Of a stretch of 64,000 bases of DNA, positions 35,691 to 47,447 are shown one piece after another (positions within the stretch are counted from its first letter, which is position 1; each line of letters opens with the position of its first letter). Position numbers and translations under genes: made by a program. The notes below the pieces were generated by a model. That model was not told the origin of the DNA, searched no databases, and saw only the letters and a program-made list of their open reading frames with translations. This DNA comes from Marasmius tenuissimus (Eukaryota; Basidiomycota; Agaricomycetes; Agaricales; Marasmiaceae), in contig JAQOTA010000054.1 in NCBI GenBank assembly GCA_029532415.1, positions 682,001-746,000 on the forward strand, read 5' to 3'.

Positions 35691-36383
35691 GAACGACAGG
35701 AATCAAGATCCAGCCTCAAGAATCGTATGCGCCCCAGTCGGGTAGAATATGTATAACACAGATATGTGGAAGTGGCCCGGGAATCGTAAACTTACTCGCT
35801 GACATTCAATCAATCTATATTCTAGTTCTAGAGCGCGAAGGACGTCAAATTGTTACCCTTTTCCCAAGCTTCAATGACGATTCACGAATCAAAGATCAAT
35901 CCCTCCCAATCGCTCTCAATACTGTTTTCGATGACCTCGCATCATTTACGAGTAAGCCGATTCGGGGCTGGTACTACGAAGCTGCCGCTAGCAGACTTGC
36001 CGACTGAGTGCACATAGCGATCAGGAATGAAAGCGTGTTCCTGGATCATGGCTTGCAGCACCAGGTGGACGTCAAGTACTTGCGGGAGGACTGTACTAAG
36101 AAGTCCTGCGGGAGATTCAACGTCCGGATTGCTGTAGCTTAGATAGCTCGAATCGAAGAACGTATTGTTGAAACTCAGACATTCGTATCATCCCAATACA
36201 TACTCCTCCCTCTGAGGAACGAGCCCTACTAGTTCTGTCAATAGCTGAAGAGCCGTTTTTAGACCATCATTTCGCGGCTTCATCAGCCATGTCAACTTCC
36301 ATCATCGGTCAAATCTCAGGGGAATTCGAAAGGGACACTCTGCTCTACCGGTGGGCGCACATTTCTCAGCTCCAGTGGTGAGA
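35691..36383. other. 3' flank of copy D, no gene
   Basis: The first 350 bases are the duplicated MFS 3' flank. The remainder up to the TATA box at 36384 has no ORF or motif that I recognise. Confidence 0.45.
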
Positions 36384-36390
36384 TATAAAA
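36384..36390 (+). promoter_or_regulatory. TATA box of the secreted protein at 36437
   Basis: TATAAAA 47 nt upstream of the start codon, implying a very short leader. Confidence 0.6.
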
Positions 36391-36436
36391 GACGACTTGA
36401 ACCATTTGAAAGCGGCACAACGCCACCTGGGCAGCC

Positions 36437-37044
36437 ATGCGCTTTACCTCGACTTTCATCACCCTCGCCCTTTTAGAGTCTCTGTTCGTGGGGTCGATCT
36501 ATGCGACCCCTGTCCAGACGCAGCCGGAAGCAAGGACTGCTGCCACCGCCGACTATGTTCGTATCACTCAGCTCAGCTTAGAGACTGAATGACTGACCAC
36601 CGAATACCTTCTACAGACTATTTCCCGGATTAAGATTGTCAACAACGGTTCTCAGAACTCCGTTCGTTTCCTCCAGGGTCCCGTACAGCCTGGTCACGAA
36701 TCGGAGCCGGTGCCTACCTTCAACTGGCGACAGCTCGCGAGTTTGGATGCTGGACAGAGTCAGAATTTGCCTTTGGGGCCCGGCTTGAGTAGATTCGCGA
36801 TCAATGGTCAGATTCCCGACGTCGGAGGTAAGTCAGGTTACACTTTGTTTGAGACTACTGACTCAAAACATTACTTTCGCAGACCCGGACTACCCTCTTT
36901 TCCAGATTGACACCGCGTTTTCTTGCACGGCTATCTTCCTAGCGTACGTCTGCCATGCCTCTCGTCCATTTTGTTTCATATCCCTGATTGAGTCACAATC
37001 AATCTCACAGCGCTAGCAAGCCACACTTCTCTGTCGAGTGCTAG
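36437..37044 (+). CDS. Secreted protein of unknown family
   Basis: Four exons (36437-36556, 36617-36827, 36883-36943, 37011-37044) join in frame to 141 residues. The N-terminus is a signal peptide (MRFTSTFITLALLESLFVGS, cleavage likely after IYA). The mature part has ISRIKIVNNGSQNSVRFLQG, VPTFNWRQLASLDAGQSQNL and ends FSCTAIFLAASKPHFSVEC, with only two cysteines, which could pair. IKIVNNGS... with a following F-L-Q-G and a Gly/Pro turn suggests a small beta-sandwich, but I do not recognise the family. A close TATA box and short leader suggest regulated, possibly high expression. The last exon is very short (34 nt) and depends on its splice choice. Confidence 0.7.
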
Positions 37045-37600
37045 CTAAAGCTGCTAGGAGAACTCACGTTGTACGAACTTCAAGGATTTTGTGGAATGCC
37101 TTCACGAATCATCGAGTACCAATCTAAGTAGTTTTGAGTGTTAGGGATCTTAAAAATTTGATGTAATTCACATAAGAACCGTTGTGTTCTCCCTTCAATA
37201 CCCATGTATCTTGTTTTGGCCGACTTCAAAGCCCTAACCTACGTGTTGAACGGGAGAATTTGGCGGTTGAATGAACATTTAGTTAGGCCTTTAAGGGTTC
37301 ACGTTCAGGGCGCTTGATGAGCGCTAGCCTCCGTTTTGGGGTGCTAATGCGTGACAGATTTTTCTTTCCGAACCGTTACCTCCCTTTCTCGTTGAATTGG
37401 TGTCTTCCTCTGCCTATGGCAAGGACATGATACTCTCGCACTATATATCCTTCTTCTCTTCAACAAAACGTTTCGTTCGTCGATATTCAGCATCACAGGT
37501 ATTGCAGTCCTACGGGCAAGGGGTACGTCAACCAATTCTCTGCTTCTGTATCATGTACGCTGATGAAGCCATTTACTCTCAGCTAGTCCCCCCGCAATAG
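37045..37600. other. Upstream region of the 37601 gene; 5' exon(s) not resolved
   Basis: A first exon of the next gene must lie here. A stretch near 37461-37522 could join in phase to 37601 but contains no start codon before an upstream stop at 37428, so the 5' end remains open. Confidence 0.3.
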
Positions 37601-38447
37601 ACTAATTCGAACCCTTGACAAAGCAAAGCTACAAGATGAACACCTACTGGATCTTTCAAACCACTCGCGATTCTCTCTGCATGTTGATGGCGGCCCTGCA
37701 TTTCGACTCGAATACTGCAGTTCCAAGCTGCTCAATCCTCATTTGATAGCTTTTCCGCCCCGAACCCGTGGTTTTCTCTACTATCACGATCCTTCTTCGG
37801 AAAGCCTGCCAGCTTTAGCTGGCCAACTTCGATTTCGGTTAACGAACGACGCAAAGTTTGCGAACAGCGGCCATGGCGGGGACCTTCTTTACCCGAATGG
37901 GATGCCCTGGCATGTTCCGCTCCCAATGCTAGTCTCTACGGATACGCTTCGCATCAAGCTTTTAGAAGAGGGGCTGGTCGCGGAAGACACGATACCTCAG
38001 TGTCGTTCAATCTTCGGAGATGGACGTGCTCTGAGATGGGCAACTCCGGTTGGTTTCACCTTGGGCCAGCCGTTCGCGCTTCGCTTAGATGCCGAATGGG
38101 CCAACATCAAGCTGGTTGACCTCAGTTCGGGACTGGGAAATGGAGAGCTCGTAAACTGGTGTGTAATGTTCGGAAAGGCCCTGGGTCGGCATAGTGTACC
38201 GAGGGTGAAAGGCGAACCTCCTCGTGAGTAACACGTTCTTCATTGACTTCTCGAGCCTGAATCCAACCTGTCTGCAGCTGGATTCGCCCACGTCCGACTC
38301 TACGAAGAGGAACCGGGAAAATTTTTTGCCAAAGTAGATAGAGTCCAAACCGAATGGGGAGGACCGGCCGTTCCGGTAGAGAGCGAACCGTATCCTTTGC
38401 AGGTTAGAGCACGTATACGTCAGGTACTTCTGAACTGGACGAAGTAA
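37601..38447 (+). CDS. Protein of unknown function (5' end unresolved)
   Basis: Two joined exons are clear: 37601-38223 and 38278-38447. The first starts in phase with a missing upstream exon and reads LIRTLDKAKLQDEHLLDLSN, SRFSLHVDGGPAFRLEYC, RTRGFLYYHDP, LAGQLRFRLTNDAKFANSG, DLLYPNGMPWHVPLPML and GRALRWATPVGFTLGQPFAL. The second reads GFAHVRLYEEEPGKFFAKVD and ends RQVLLNWTK. There is no signal peptide in the visible part, no membrane segment and no catalytic motif that I know. Similar domain-less proteins are common in Agaricomycetes, but I cannot name this one. A 250-codon minus-strand ORF across it (38085-38837) is treated as a shadow. Confidence 0.6.
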
Positions 38448-39489
38448 GGTGATAACTTTCGGTACGTTCATTAACTTGCAAAGCTCTGGCCCTGCATTGA
38501 TTATTATGTGTACAGCTTGTTCGTTGAGCCTGGCGACGGAAGTTGGGGTCCATTTTACATGCATCATTGAGCGAGTATTACTTGTGGTCCAATAGAGAAA
38601 GTTTTCTCGGCCAGCGACGAGAGCATGGAGTCTCGTGAAATTTGAATGACGACCGGAGTTTCGGTCTCGTCGGCCTCTCATTTCAGCGAGGGTCCACGAG
38701 GGCCTGGGCCTGGGCCACACAAGGTTTTCCTTCAATCGTAGCACCAGATAGAGGCTGTAGGAAGCTGCAGGTATCAAGGTCAAGGAGACGGGAGTCTCTC
38801 GAGGTCTCTTTCGTGCAATTCGCGCTATCCGTAACATTGTACTTTGCTCAGGCCTGGTTCTATCAGGTTCTATGAAATTCTATGCCGGAGAAAAAACAAA
38901 GAGCGGAATCGTCATTACAGATTCCTGATCGGGAAAAACCAAATACCCATCGTCATACAGACGCAAAAGCTGTATCATTTGTATCATTATAAAAAGCTAG
39001 CTCTCCCTAAGCGAATTCCTCACCAGATTTCCTTCCTTTCCTTTTCCCTGTCTGGTCACCTTTTCCAACATCTTCGAAGCTCATACACGAATTGACACTT
39101 TATATATTGGGGTTTTGTCGAGGGTGGAACGAAGGTCGTTATGGTATGTCTCCTACGTTTGCCAGCTCGGCACTCTCCACTGAGCTCTTGCACTACCTAT
39201 CGCAGCCCATGTCCAGACAGGTCGCGTCTTGGAAATTGGAATGGTTCTCTTCACAATAAGGACCAGCATGGATCGTTCCGAGTTTGATTTATTTATATGG
39301 ATACCAGGTGAATACCTACGTTCTCTCCGACATACGACCGCCTATCGCTCACAATTCTCCGCTCTCTGCTCTAGATCATGAGAAGATACACGCCAAACTC
39401 ACGGTTCCGTTGGTCCATTGCTGTATATGTGTAACATCATTCTTGCTTCAGTATCTGGATACACGAAATGAAATGAAGTGGGTTTGATG
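38448..39489. other. Intergenic, nothing recognised
   Basis: AT-rich in part (38880-39000). No gene, RNA or repeat seen on either strand. Confidence 0.4.
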
Positions 39490-39639
39490 TCATTATAACG
39501 TTTTGATTAACCCAAAGTTTTGCTGGGCAAGCGCCAAGGCCAAGGCACCCAGCGGTATCAGAGGGCAGACTTCGGAGTGGCTGAAGGTTGACTGAGAGTG
39601 ACTCATATTGCCGCATGCTGTGGTACGTTCTTCTACCAA

Positions 39640-40835
39640 TACCGAAGCCCTCATGCATCTTGAGGGAACATAATAGATGCTATGCTGCAGTAGATACTCA
39701 TAATCCTCCATTGCGTCTAGAGTATCGCGTCTCATGCGTTGGACCAACGCTTCTGGCCATTCCTGGGACCACTTCGCGACCTCCTCGTCCAAGACGATAG
39801 GCCGGGTAGCATTCTGTGGTGAAGAGGAACGACCGTCGGCTCGGTCGGCCTGGAGTTTGGCTGGCCCAAGTAAGTACCTACCGGATCGGAAATAACCCCG
39901 TCGACCTACGAATGGTACTCAGGAAAGTATCTGCTAATGTCTTCATCTCCGATCTTGGGAGGCCTGTGCCGGCCAGGAATATTGAATTTGACTCTCATCA
40001 ACTCCAAGCAGTGAGCACTTCACACAGTTTCTCCATTTGGCGTCCAGGGTCGGCGACTAACTTGTCTCCATCAATGACGATTGGTATTGACATGGACAAC
40101 TCGTGGGCTTTGAAAAGCGTCAAAGAGCAGACATTCTCTGAACGTCGAGACGCTCTCTTCGTAGTGGTAATTCTCGTCGATTCTGAGCGGGCTCTTGCTT
40201 CCCATGCGACCAAACGCGCGCAGGTAAGAAGGTAGAACTCGGGCAGGGTGGCGGATCATGATAATAGGAAGGAAAGTATGGAGGAAACGGCCGGGAAGCA
40301 CGGTCGGATTGGTATGGTCGAGTGCTGGGACGGATACCAACGCTCTTTGGTCTTCCGGGACGTCGTGTATCTTGTCGACTACTTCCGGTGCTCTCCGCTC
40401 AACCATCCCAACGGCTTTCTGAAGGATTTGCCTGTACACGACAAACGGAAGTATGAAGTGTGGGTGCTCCATGAGCATAGAGACTCTCCCCTATAGAAAA
40501 ACCGGATTTCAGTGAGCACAAGTGAATCAACTCCACAGGAAACGTATTACTCGTTCTTCCAGCTTAGCGATGTAGCTCTGTACATCATCGAGGGTCCTCT
40601 GGAAATTGATTTAGTCTGCCATCTGGTCAGGAATGTTACCGAAGTTCTTCTGATTCATCTCCCTGGATTCGACGGACTGGAAATCAGTGCCCACGGCATG
40701 GGGCAGAATGAATTGAAAAGGTCCCTTGGGCTCCACCGTGGGATGACCAGCAAGAAGACGGTGAAGGAGATGGCAGCCGGAACGGGGACGGGAGATAATA
40801 AAGATACGGTGACCAGGTGCGAGTGGGGTGTCCAT
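39640..40835 (-). pseudogene. Sulfotransferase-like P-loop protein, reading frame broken
   Basis: From ATG 40835 the frame reads MDTPLAPGHRIFIISRPRSG and CHLLHRLLAGHP, which resembles the PAPS-binding 5' phosphosulfate loop of fungal sulfotransferase-like proteins. An exon at about 40570-40540 (LDDVQSYIAKLEER) joins by a good intron to SMLMEHPHFILPFVVYRQ and PIIMIRHPARVLPSYLRAF (the 3' phosphate-binding part). PIVIDGDKLVADPGRQMEKL and later RPIVLDEEVAKWSQEWP complete the family. The frame shifts at the T run near 40104, again near 40011 after CEVL, and again near 39950 before the MKTLADTFLSTIRR segment. The first intron also cannot be placed in phase. I therefore call it a pseudogene. Uncalled introns or sequencing errors are alternatives, since homologous blocks are otherwise well kept and in order. 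Confidence 0.65.
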
Positions 40836-41189
40836 TTCGGATTTTTGTGATGCGAGTCGGGGGCCCAATGTGCTGAAAGTGGCGTGCTGGCCTGCAAACA
40901 ATCTGCGTGCTATACGCCCCAAAGGAAGACCTATATACGCATTAATTAATCTGCATCGCAGCTGACTGCGGACCCGTATCTACGTCTACTACCTACCCAC
41001 ATTACATACCATGACTCGAGTTCATGGTCGTCTCAAGCCAAAACTGTGCTCGTGGTCGGCGCAGAGTCTCAATTGACGTGCCGACTCAAGGGAAGGAGAA
41101 CGGGCCGAAAGGAGATTTGCACGGTATCACCGGCACCCCAGAGGATGTATTCAATAAGCCCGAGACCTCAACCGGCTTCTGTTTACATC
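40836..41189. other. Upstream of the sulfotransferase-like gene
   Basis: No gene is visible. A short frame directly upstream of ATG 40835 is open but begins with TTG and has no family support. Confidence 0.35.
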
Positions 41190-41640
41190 GCTAGTAACTG
41201 TCCACATCCATGGCAATACTATCGAACAATGAACCACTCTGGTCTTCATTATCCTCCATAGACTCACAGGACACGTTCATTGGCCCATCTTTCTCGAGTA
41301 TCTCCGACGGCAAGCTCATGCGCGAAGCGTACCATGTAAATCTTTCATTCGGAAATTCCGGGGAATGCACGCCTACCTTCACCTGTACAGTGCCCTGCCA
41401 TAGCTAAGTCCTCAAAACGACTTTCACCCTGAGGGATCACCTCGAGTATGGTAAAGCCCAATGATTTAGCGGTCTGCTGTGGTATACCCCTTGGCTTTCT
41501 GCCACTGTCCAATGAAGTCATACGCGTTGATGTCCCAGTGAGTATTCTACTGGTTAAGGAAGGACGTCCGAGGGGGATGCGCGTCTTGTGTAAAAGAAAG
41601 GCAAGTCGACAAGATATATGAACGACCAGTCGACGTGACT
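41190..41640 (-). pseudogene. Fragment of the expanded unknown family (copy Ib)
   Basis: A piece of the last exons of the family, directly downstream of copy I: an INAYDFIGQWQKAKG block (about 41540-41490), then KSLGFTILEVIPQ and SRFEDLAM, matching copy I at 42140-42010. Residues are missing between QKAKG and the next block and the frame is interrupted, so it is a relic of a tandem partial duplication. Confidence 0.65.
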
Positions 41641-41800
41641 ATTGATCATAAATGGTGAGAACGAAGGAGGTAGCCTTCGTGCGAAGGCCAAGCTCAAGTA
41701 CCACCGTCGGTCATAACCTCCCGTAACAAGAGAAACTCGTGAATAATCTTATAATTACGTCCGCATCAACTGTCTGGCCACAGCATGGCATGCTATGCCA

Positions 41801-44096
41801 CTAATCTTCTGTATCCATGTCTATATCCGAGGACGAAATAGTATCGCGATCGTCCCTCGTGTTCTCAAGCTCAGAGTCAACATCCATGAAATCGGCCCCA
41901 AGTACCTCTGACGAATCTTTGATTCAAGTGTTTCGTGTCAGTGCCTTGTGTATCAAGGACAAGAAAGGAGCTTTACCTTCGTCCTCACAGTAGAATCCCA
42001 TCAGATTCTCGAAGCGACATTCATCCTGAGGGATCACCTCGAGGATCGGGAAGCCCAATGACTTTGCATAGTCTGTCGTAGTATAATCAAACCCCTTGGC
42101 TTTCTGCCACTGTTCCATAAAGGTGTACGCGTTGGCGTCCCATCGGGCATAGTTCGTATAAATCTCGCTGGTAAAAGAAGGGAGTCGGAGAGAGATGCGC
42201 TCTTCTTCGTCGATGGCCGACCCTCCTTCGGGGTCATAAGAATAATAATAGAGATTCTGTCCGTGAAGCCAAGTCCCGATGTCTGGGACGTTATTAGGTA
42301 GTCGAGGGTATGGTGGAACGAATAGATAGCACGGTGGACTGAGGGGCTCGTTCCAGTCTTCCAGTTCGAACGACGGTGTTTGAATGTTTGGAGTGAGATC
42401 CAAGGTGAAACCTGTAATGATACCTGTTCAATAGGTCAATACGGCATCGCTGCACCAAGACCACAATGTAAAGGGGGATACAAACAGGAAGATGGCCATT
42501 CGCTTCGAGGGATCCCCAAACAGCCGAAAATCCACCCGGCTTGTGTTAGCCATTCCTCCTCACGGGAGGAATATAGAGCGCCGCGGTCCTCCCTAAAAAC
42601 AAATCCTGCGGTACCAAGTGACCGTGTGCATACACGACTATACAAAAGACGGTCAAACAAAGAGGAAATATGCTTGTTTCTCAAAGTAACACACCGCAAA
42701 CCTCCATTTTCCATATCATCATAAAGATGTTGAAGATCCTCAGGCCCTGCATACGAGTATGTCGCCTTTCCAGCCCATAGATGGAACGGGATTTTCAAAA
42801 CGCGTCGTGCAAAATTGTCCCCCCAGAAGATGGACCGGAAAGTGAGATCTCCGGACGTGAGGTGCTCTTTCCAGAATCGCCTTCTCCGGTAGGCTGGTCC
42901 ATTAACACGGTGCGAAATGACGGCAGATACAACGGTCACAACGAATTGTTCTGGGACGTTGTGCATCAAGTAGTCGAGGAAGATGGTGTCATTACACGCG
43001 TTGAGCGGTAACGGCGGAAGGTCGAGGCGTTCATATACGGGGATCGGATGTTCCACGTGAAAACGTTCAAGCCTAACGAAAGGACGCACAATGTGATTAA
43101 ACTCGAGGAGGGGCCCTGGGGGCCCAAAACAGAGGACTCCTGTATGTGGGCGGAACCACAAGAGGTGTGTCAAGTCGTCACGCTTTGACGTTGAAAGTAC
43201 CCAAGATCGAAGCCTATCAGAAGAGCCGTCAAGAAGGGAGCCCTGAATATACGATAATTTCAGCTCCACAGGTCGATGTTATTAGTGACTCCCGAGAACG
43301 AACAGACGCACCCAGCCAGTTTGAAAATGAAGATAACATTGCGCCTGAACGGAGTACAAATTGTACTCCAGAAATTGCCGAACCGAAACGAGCTCTGACG
43401 GGTGTTGCGATCACTGTTATTTGCGTACAATAGTCTGATGCTGAGAGGCCCACCTTCATGAAATAAAATCATGGGGATATTGGAATCATTGAAAGCTCGG
43501 AGCTGGACAATATTGGTAGCTCTGTTTCCAGTTTTATGAGGGATGTTTGTCGGTATTTCTTGGGGTGCCCTACCTCTGTTCAGAGAATTGTATACAGTCC
43601 GTCTTGAAAAGCTGGAGGGGTATGAGTGAAAATAACGAAACGAAACTCGATTCATCGGGCTATCGTAGGCGTACCTCCTTTGCATCCCGTCCGGTGTATC
43701 TGACGGCCAACAATGGAAGAGACTCATCTCTCCCATCGACAATCGAGGCGATCTCAACAATCCGCTCCGCTTCAGAACGACCCTCCTCCCCCGAGCTCAT
43801 CATTATGCGTCTTCTCCTTGGAGTCGCTGCTGGTTCATGGCAGAGGGTCTTGAGCAGCTTGATCCTTCCCATGGGAATCCGTTCATACTGAGGAGCGCCG
43901 CTCAGTCAAAGTGAGCGTCCTGCGTCGTTCCACGCACCTCCTGATATAAGATCTCCTTCCATTCTTCTCCTGGCCGCAGTCTAATAATACTACGCTCGTT
44001 CGACTGCGAGTTTAGATAGTAGTTGGTGCTTTGGTTCCCGTGAACGATATTGAAGCTCCCTCCCTTGATTAGTGGAGAAATTGCTGAGTTAAACAT
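41801..44096 (-). CDS. Expanded agaric family of unknown function, copy I
   Basis: Exons traced from ATG 44096: 44096-43938, 43887-43675, 43611-43574, 43521-43454, an unresolved part, 43263-42486, 42423 to about 41983, and a last exon ending at TAG 41801. The N-terminus MFNSAISPLIKGGSFNIVHG is rich in Gly, Asn, Ser and Tyr. Then come GEEWKEILYQEYERIPMGRI, an Arg/Glu stretch with IVEIASIVDGRDESLPLLAV and YTGRDAKELFK, LRAFNDSNIPMILFHE, LLWFRPHTGVLCFGPPGP, EEEWLTQAGWIFGCLGI, PCYLFVPPYPRLP, LYYYSYDPEGGSAI, NAYTFMEQWQKAKGFDY, SLGFPILEVIPQDECRFENL and an acidic tail with MDVDSE and DIDMDTED. No catalytic motif is known to me. Copies II and III and one fragment lie in this window. The exon between 43454 and 43263 is uncertain (about one short exon). 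Confidence 0.65.
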
Positions 44097-44508
44097 GGGT
44101 TAGACGTGCTCCGTTAACAACGAGATGGAGGTTTCGAAGTGTGCTGCAAAATGCTGTCCGCGCGACCCTGTGCGACCATCATGACTCGACGACTCCGAGT
44201 TGTTCACCACCAATTCACTCAGCGGGGTATCTGCAAGTTCACCAGCCGCGTGATCCCTATTTATTCTCTGGCTTCGCGGGCAGGCTGAGTTCGAGTTTGA
44301 ATTATGGACTCCCCGAACCAAGTAAAAGGAAGCCGGAGGTAAGACGACTGAAGTAATATGTAGAAAGAAGAAACGTACGAAGATAAATCATATACCAGTG
44401 ACCGGGCAACCAGTTTCGTCACCATGGGAATGCTTGAGGTTCAAGTGTGGCTGATGACCATGAGGCAGGAAGAGCATGAACAGAGTTAGGACCATGGTGG
44501 TTAAGATA
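44097..44508. other. Spacer upstream of family copy I
   Basis: No gene recognised; the MITE begins at 44509. Confidence 0.4.
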
Positions 44509-44796
44509 GGGCTCATTCGCGAGTGGGGTCATCACGTGCTTTTGCGTGACAAAAGTCCCATAAAAATAATAAGAACTCGTAGCGCTCACTAGAATTTAAA
44601 AGGGCTCCGATGAGTCCTTCGGAAAGCAATTTCGAAGGACTTGTCGGAGTCCTTTTTGCGGAAAGCTGACCCTAGGAATAGATATAAAATTTTCAGCACG
44701 TCCAGGGCGAGACTTTGCTTGCCGCGCGTGAGCATGAAATTGGCGGGAGTCACAGCACGTCACATACACGTGATGACCCCACTTGCGAATGAGCCC
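44509..44796. mobile_element. TIR MITE, 288 bp, TA target duplication
   Basis: Thirty-base terminal inverted repeats (44509-44538, starting GGGCTCATTCGC, and 44767-44796) match with one mismatch and are flanked by TA on both sides (44507-44508, 44797-44798). There is no ORF. A second inverted repeat sits in the middle (about 44604-44652, arms CTCCGATGAGTCCTTCG with two mismatches). Size, TIR and TA duplication fit a Tc1/mariner- or pogo-mobilised MITE. The ends differ from those of the neighbouring transposon, so that element is probably not its driver. Confidence 0.85.
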
Positions 44797-45381
44797 TATC
44801 GTAGAAGCAAGAGATTCGGCGGCGGATTGCGCTCCAAGAAGTGGCCCGGGCCGGAGCACGGCAACGGAAGACACGTACTATCGTTGGTGCCGAGTTGAAA
44901 AGCGGGTAGGTGTTGGAAAACGGCAATCTCTCTTCTATCCTGCCCCCGTTCCACACAATACTCTCGGAATAGATTGATGCATATCATATCTACATGTTTG
45001 TGTGAGTAAGTTTGATATCTGTTGAGAGAAAATTATTTCGGCAGGCCGTAAAGCATCAGAAACGTAAGAAATGTGCTAATAAAGTTCCCGGCCTCGAGTT
45101 ACACCAAGCGAGATCGTGAAGAAAATCTGTACGATAGCTATCAAGAGGCTTTAGGAGCCCTCTTTTCATTTCCGAGGCTCCTCTACATGTTGAGGGCGAG
45201 GAAAGTAAACATCTCCTGGACACTGGGATGAGCGTGACTTCGGCGCAGAGTGTATTGACGCGGAGTTTGAATCACGCTCACGAGACAACGCGTCATCGTT
45301 TGTTGATCGCCATCGACCAATCACCTTCGACGCAGCTTCCCGTGGGTTTTCCAGCAAATTTCATGAGCGGGCAGCGATTGT

Positions 45382-47447
45382 ATGACCAGGGACCCGAAGA
45401 AGAATGTCAGCCAGGAGGACATCATCCACGAGGGATGCTCTCTCCTTGCCGGGCAGGATCCCCCGCAATACACGGCTGTTAAGAAGCAATTGGAGGAGAA
45501 ATACAAAATTAAAGTTTCTTATTCTAAGCTTCGTAATCGGTTTCTTGGTCTTCATCAGCCCGCTCGCGAAGCCCACACATCCCAAATGTTCCTCACTCCT
45601 TCTCAAGAATCCATTCTTCTTGAGTGGATCGAGCTACTATCAGACAGCGCCCATCCAATCAGCAAACGAACAATTAGGAAAAAGGCAGAAATCATCAGCG
45701 GCAAGAAACCTGGAACCACCTGGGCGCGTGCCTTTCATGATCGGCATCCGGAAATTAAACTCGGGCATCCATCTGGGTTGGATCCAAAACGGGCACAGGT
45801 GTTCAATCGCCCTGTCGTTGCCAACCATTTCAAGCTTCTCCAGAAGTATCTTGAGGGACTTCCGGCGGAGAATGTATACAACATGGACGAGAAGAGATGT
45901 CAGCGCGGCGGGGGTAGAAGGAGCCGCCAGGAGAAGTACTTCGTTCCCCGCAACAAGCGTCCCAAGTACAAGGCTCGGAGTGATAATCTGGAACTTGTCA
46001 CAATCATTGAGTGTATCAGTGCGGACGGTACGGCTCTTAAGCCGGGGTTCATCTTCTCAGGCAAGGAGTTTAGTCCAGAATGGTTTGAGGTTGACGATGA
46101 GATTGTGTATGTTAAGAATTCTGAATTTAAGACCCAAAATATTTAATACTAACATACTCATCTTTTAGGGTGGGGATGTCCGAGAATGGCTGGACTAGCG
46201 ATCATCTGTGCACCCAATGGTTCGAGAAGTCATTTATTCCCCAGGCAAAGGCCTGGAATACATCTGGGAAGAAGATACTTCTCATCTATGATGGACACGG
46301 TTCCCACGAAACTCTCGAGATGCTCAAGATGGCCCGGGAGAACGGTATTATTCTGTATGCACTCCCACCTCATACCACTCATAAGCTTCAGCCCCTTGAT
46401 GTTGGAGTCTTTGGTCCTTTTGCCTGGAAATGGAATGACCGCTGTGACGATATTATCGAGGAGACTGGGAAGGAGATGCGGCGGGAAGATTTTGTTAAGG
46501 AATATATGGCTGTACGTGCAGTGGCATTCAAGAAGACCACTGTTATTTCAGCATTCCGTAGGACAGGCATCAGTTTTGACCCCAATTCTGGCCATCCCGT
46601 GCTCAACCCCAATGTCTTTCTTGACAGCGACTACGCTCCCAGCTATACCACATCTTACACCAATGCCAACGTTCCAGCTTCTTTCCCCTGCCCCCCTCCT
46701 GAGTCTACTGACCTTGACTTTCAGTCTTGGTCTGACAACGAGGCTGTCCATGTAGACTCAGATGACGAGGACACTACCCAATCATCGATTTCTGCACCCC
46801 TGACTTTGGCTGTCACCCCCGCTTCTGTCCCAATTATCCCAAACCTTATTCCTACTCCCACCGTATCAGCAAACCCATCATCAACCTCCATTTCATCACC
46901 CGCCTCTCAGACTGGTACAGGCATGCCCAATGGTCCATTCCGATCTACCATCCCCAAAACTCCAATCCCATCAGCCCGGTACAGAAATGCCTACGCCTGT
47001 GCACTTGAAGCTGAAAATGCGGCGTTACGTGAAGAGAACACACGGATGGGTGCTCATTGCTCAATGGCACATGATGAAATCAAGAAACTAAAGCGGCAGG
47101 CTCAGGAGAATGAGAAGAGGGGGAAGAAAAAGCGAAAACTCAATGTTGATTCTCGATGCCTGACGTCCTCTCAAGCACTTGCTCAATATGAGAAGGAGAA
47201 TCAAGAGCGGGAAGCTGAGGAAGCCCGTAAAAAGGCGAGTCGGGATGTGCGGGAGGATCAGCAATGTCAAAGACAGGAAGATAGGGCGCACAGAGACCCC
47301 AACAAGCCATTTACTGGCTCTTTAGGGTCGAAGAACAAGCTGGATCTCCAGGACGTAGCTTGGGTACTGGGGCTTTCTATAGATGGCCAAAAGAAAGGCC
47401 TTATTGCATGTATCACTGCCCACTTTGATACTAACCCTGACCTTTAA
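45382..47447 (+). CDS. Pogo/Tigger-like DDE_1 transposase
   Basis: Two exons (45382-46106, 46169-47447) encode 667 residues. The intron is fixed by a consensus GTATGT donor and by frame. Residues about 8-55 form a psq-type helix-turn-helix (VKKQLEEKYKIKVSYSKLRN), followed by a CENP-B-like HTH (LTPSQESILLEWIELL, KKPGTTWARAFHDRHPEI). The catalytic core has VYNMDEKRCQRGG (first Asp), ILLIYDGHGSHETLEML (second Asp) and HTTHKLQPLDVGVFGPF (third Asp). MSENGWTSDHLCTQWFEKSF is the usual Tigger segment. The C-terminal third is Ser/Pro-rich with a Lys/Glu-rich coiled coil. It cuts and pastes the element at TA sites. The TAA stop at 47445 is followed in the same frame by 93 open codons up to TGA-free end at 47729 that look like the original C-terminus (TDLRFCSLFSRTTR), so the protein is probably slightly truncated. 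Confidence 0.9.

Noticed and set aside
38085..38837. A 250-codon minus-strand ORF
   Set aside because: It lies across the better supported plus-strand gene at 37601-38447 and has no motif or intron logic of its own.
45404..46755. Second-frame ORFs of 254 and 189 codons over the transposase
   Set aside because: Out of frame with the HTH and DDE motifs, which identify the real frame.
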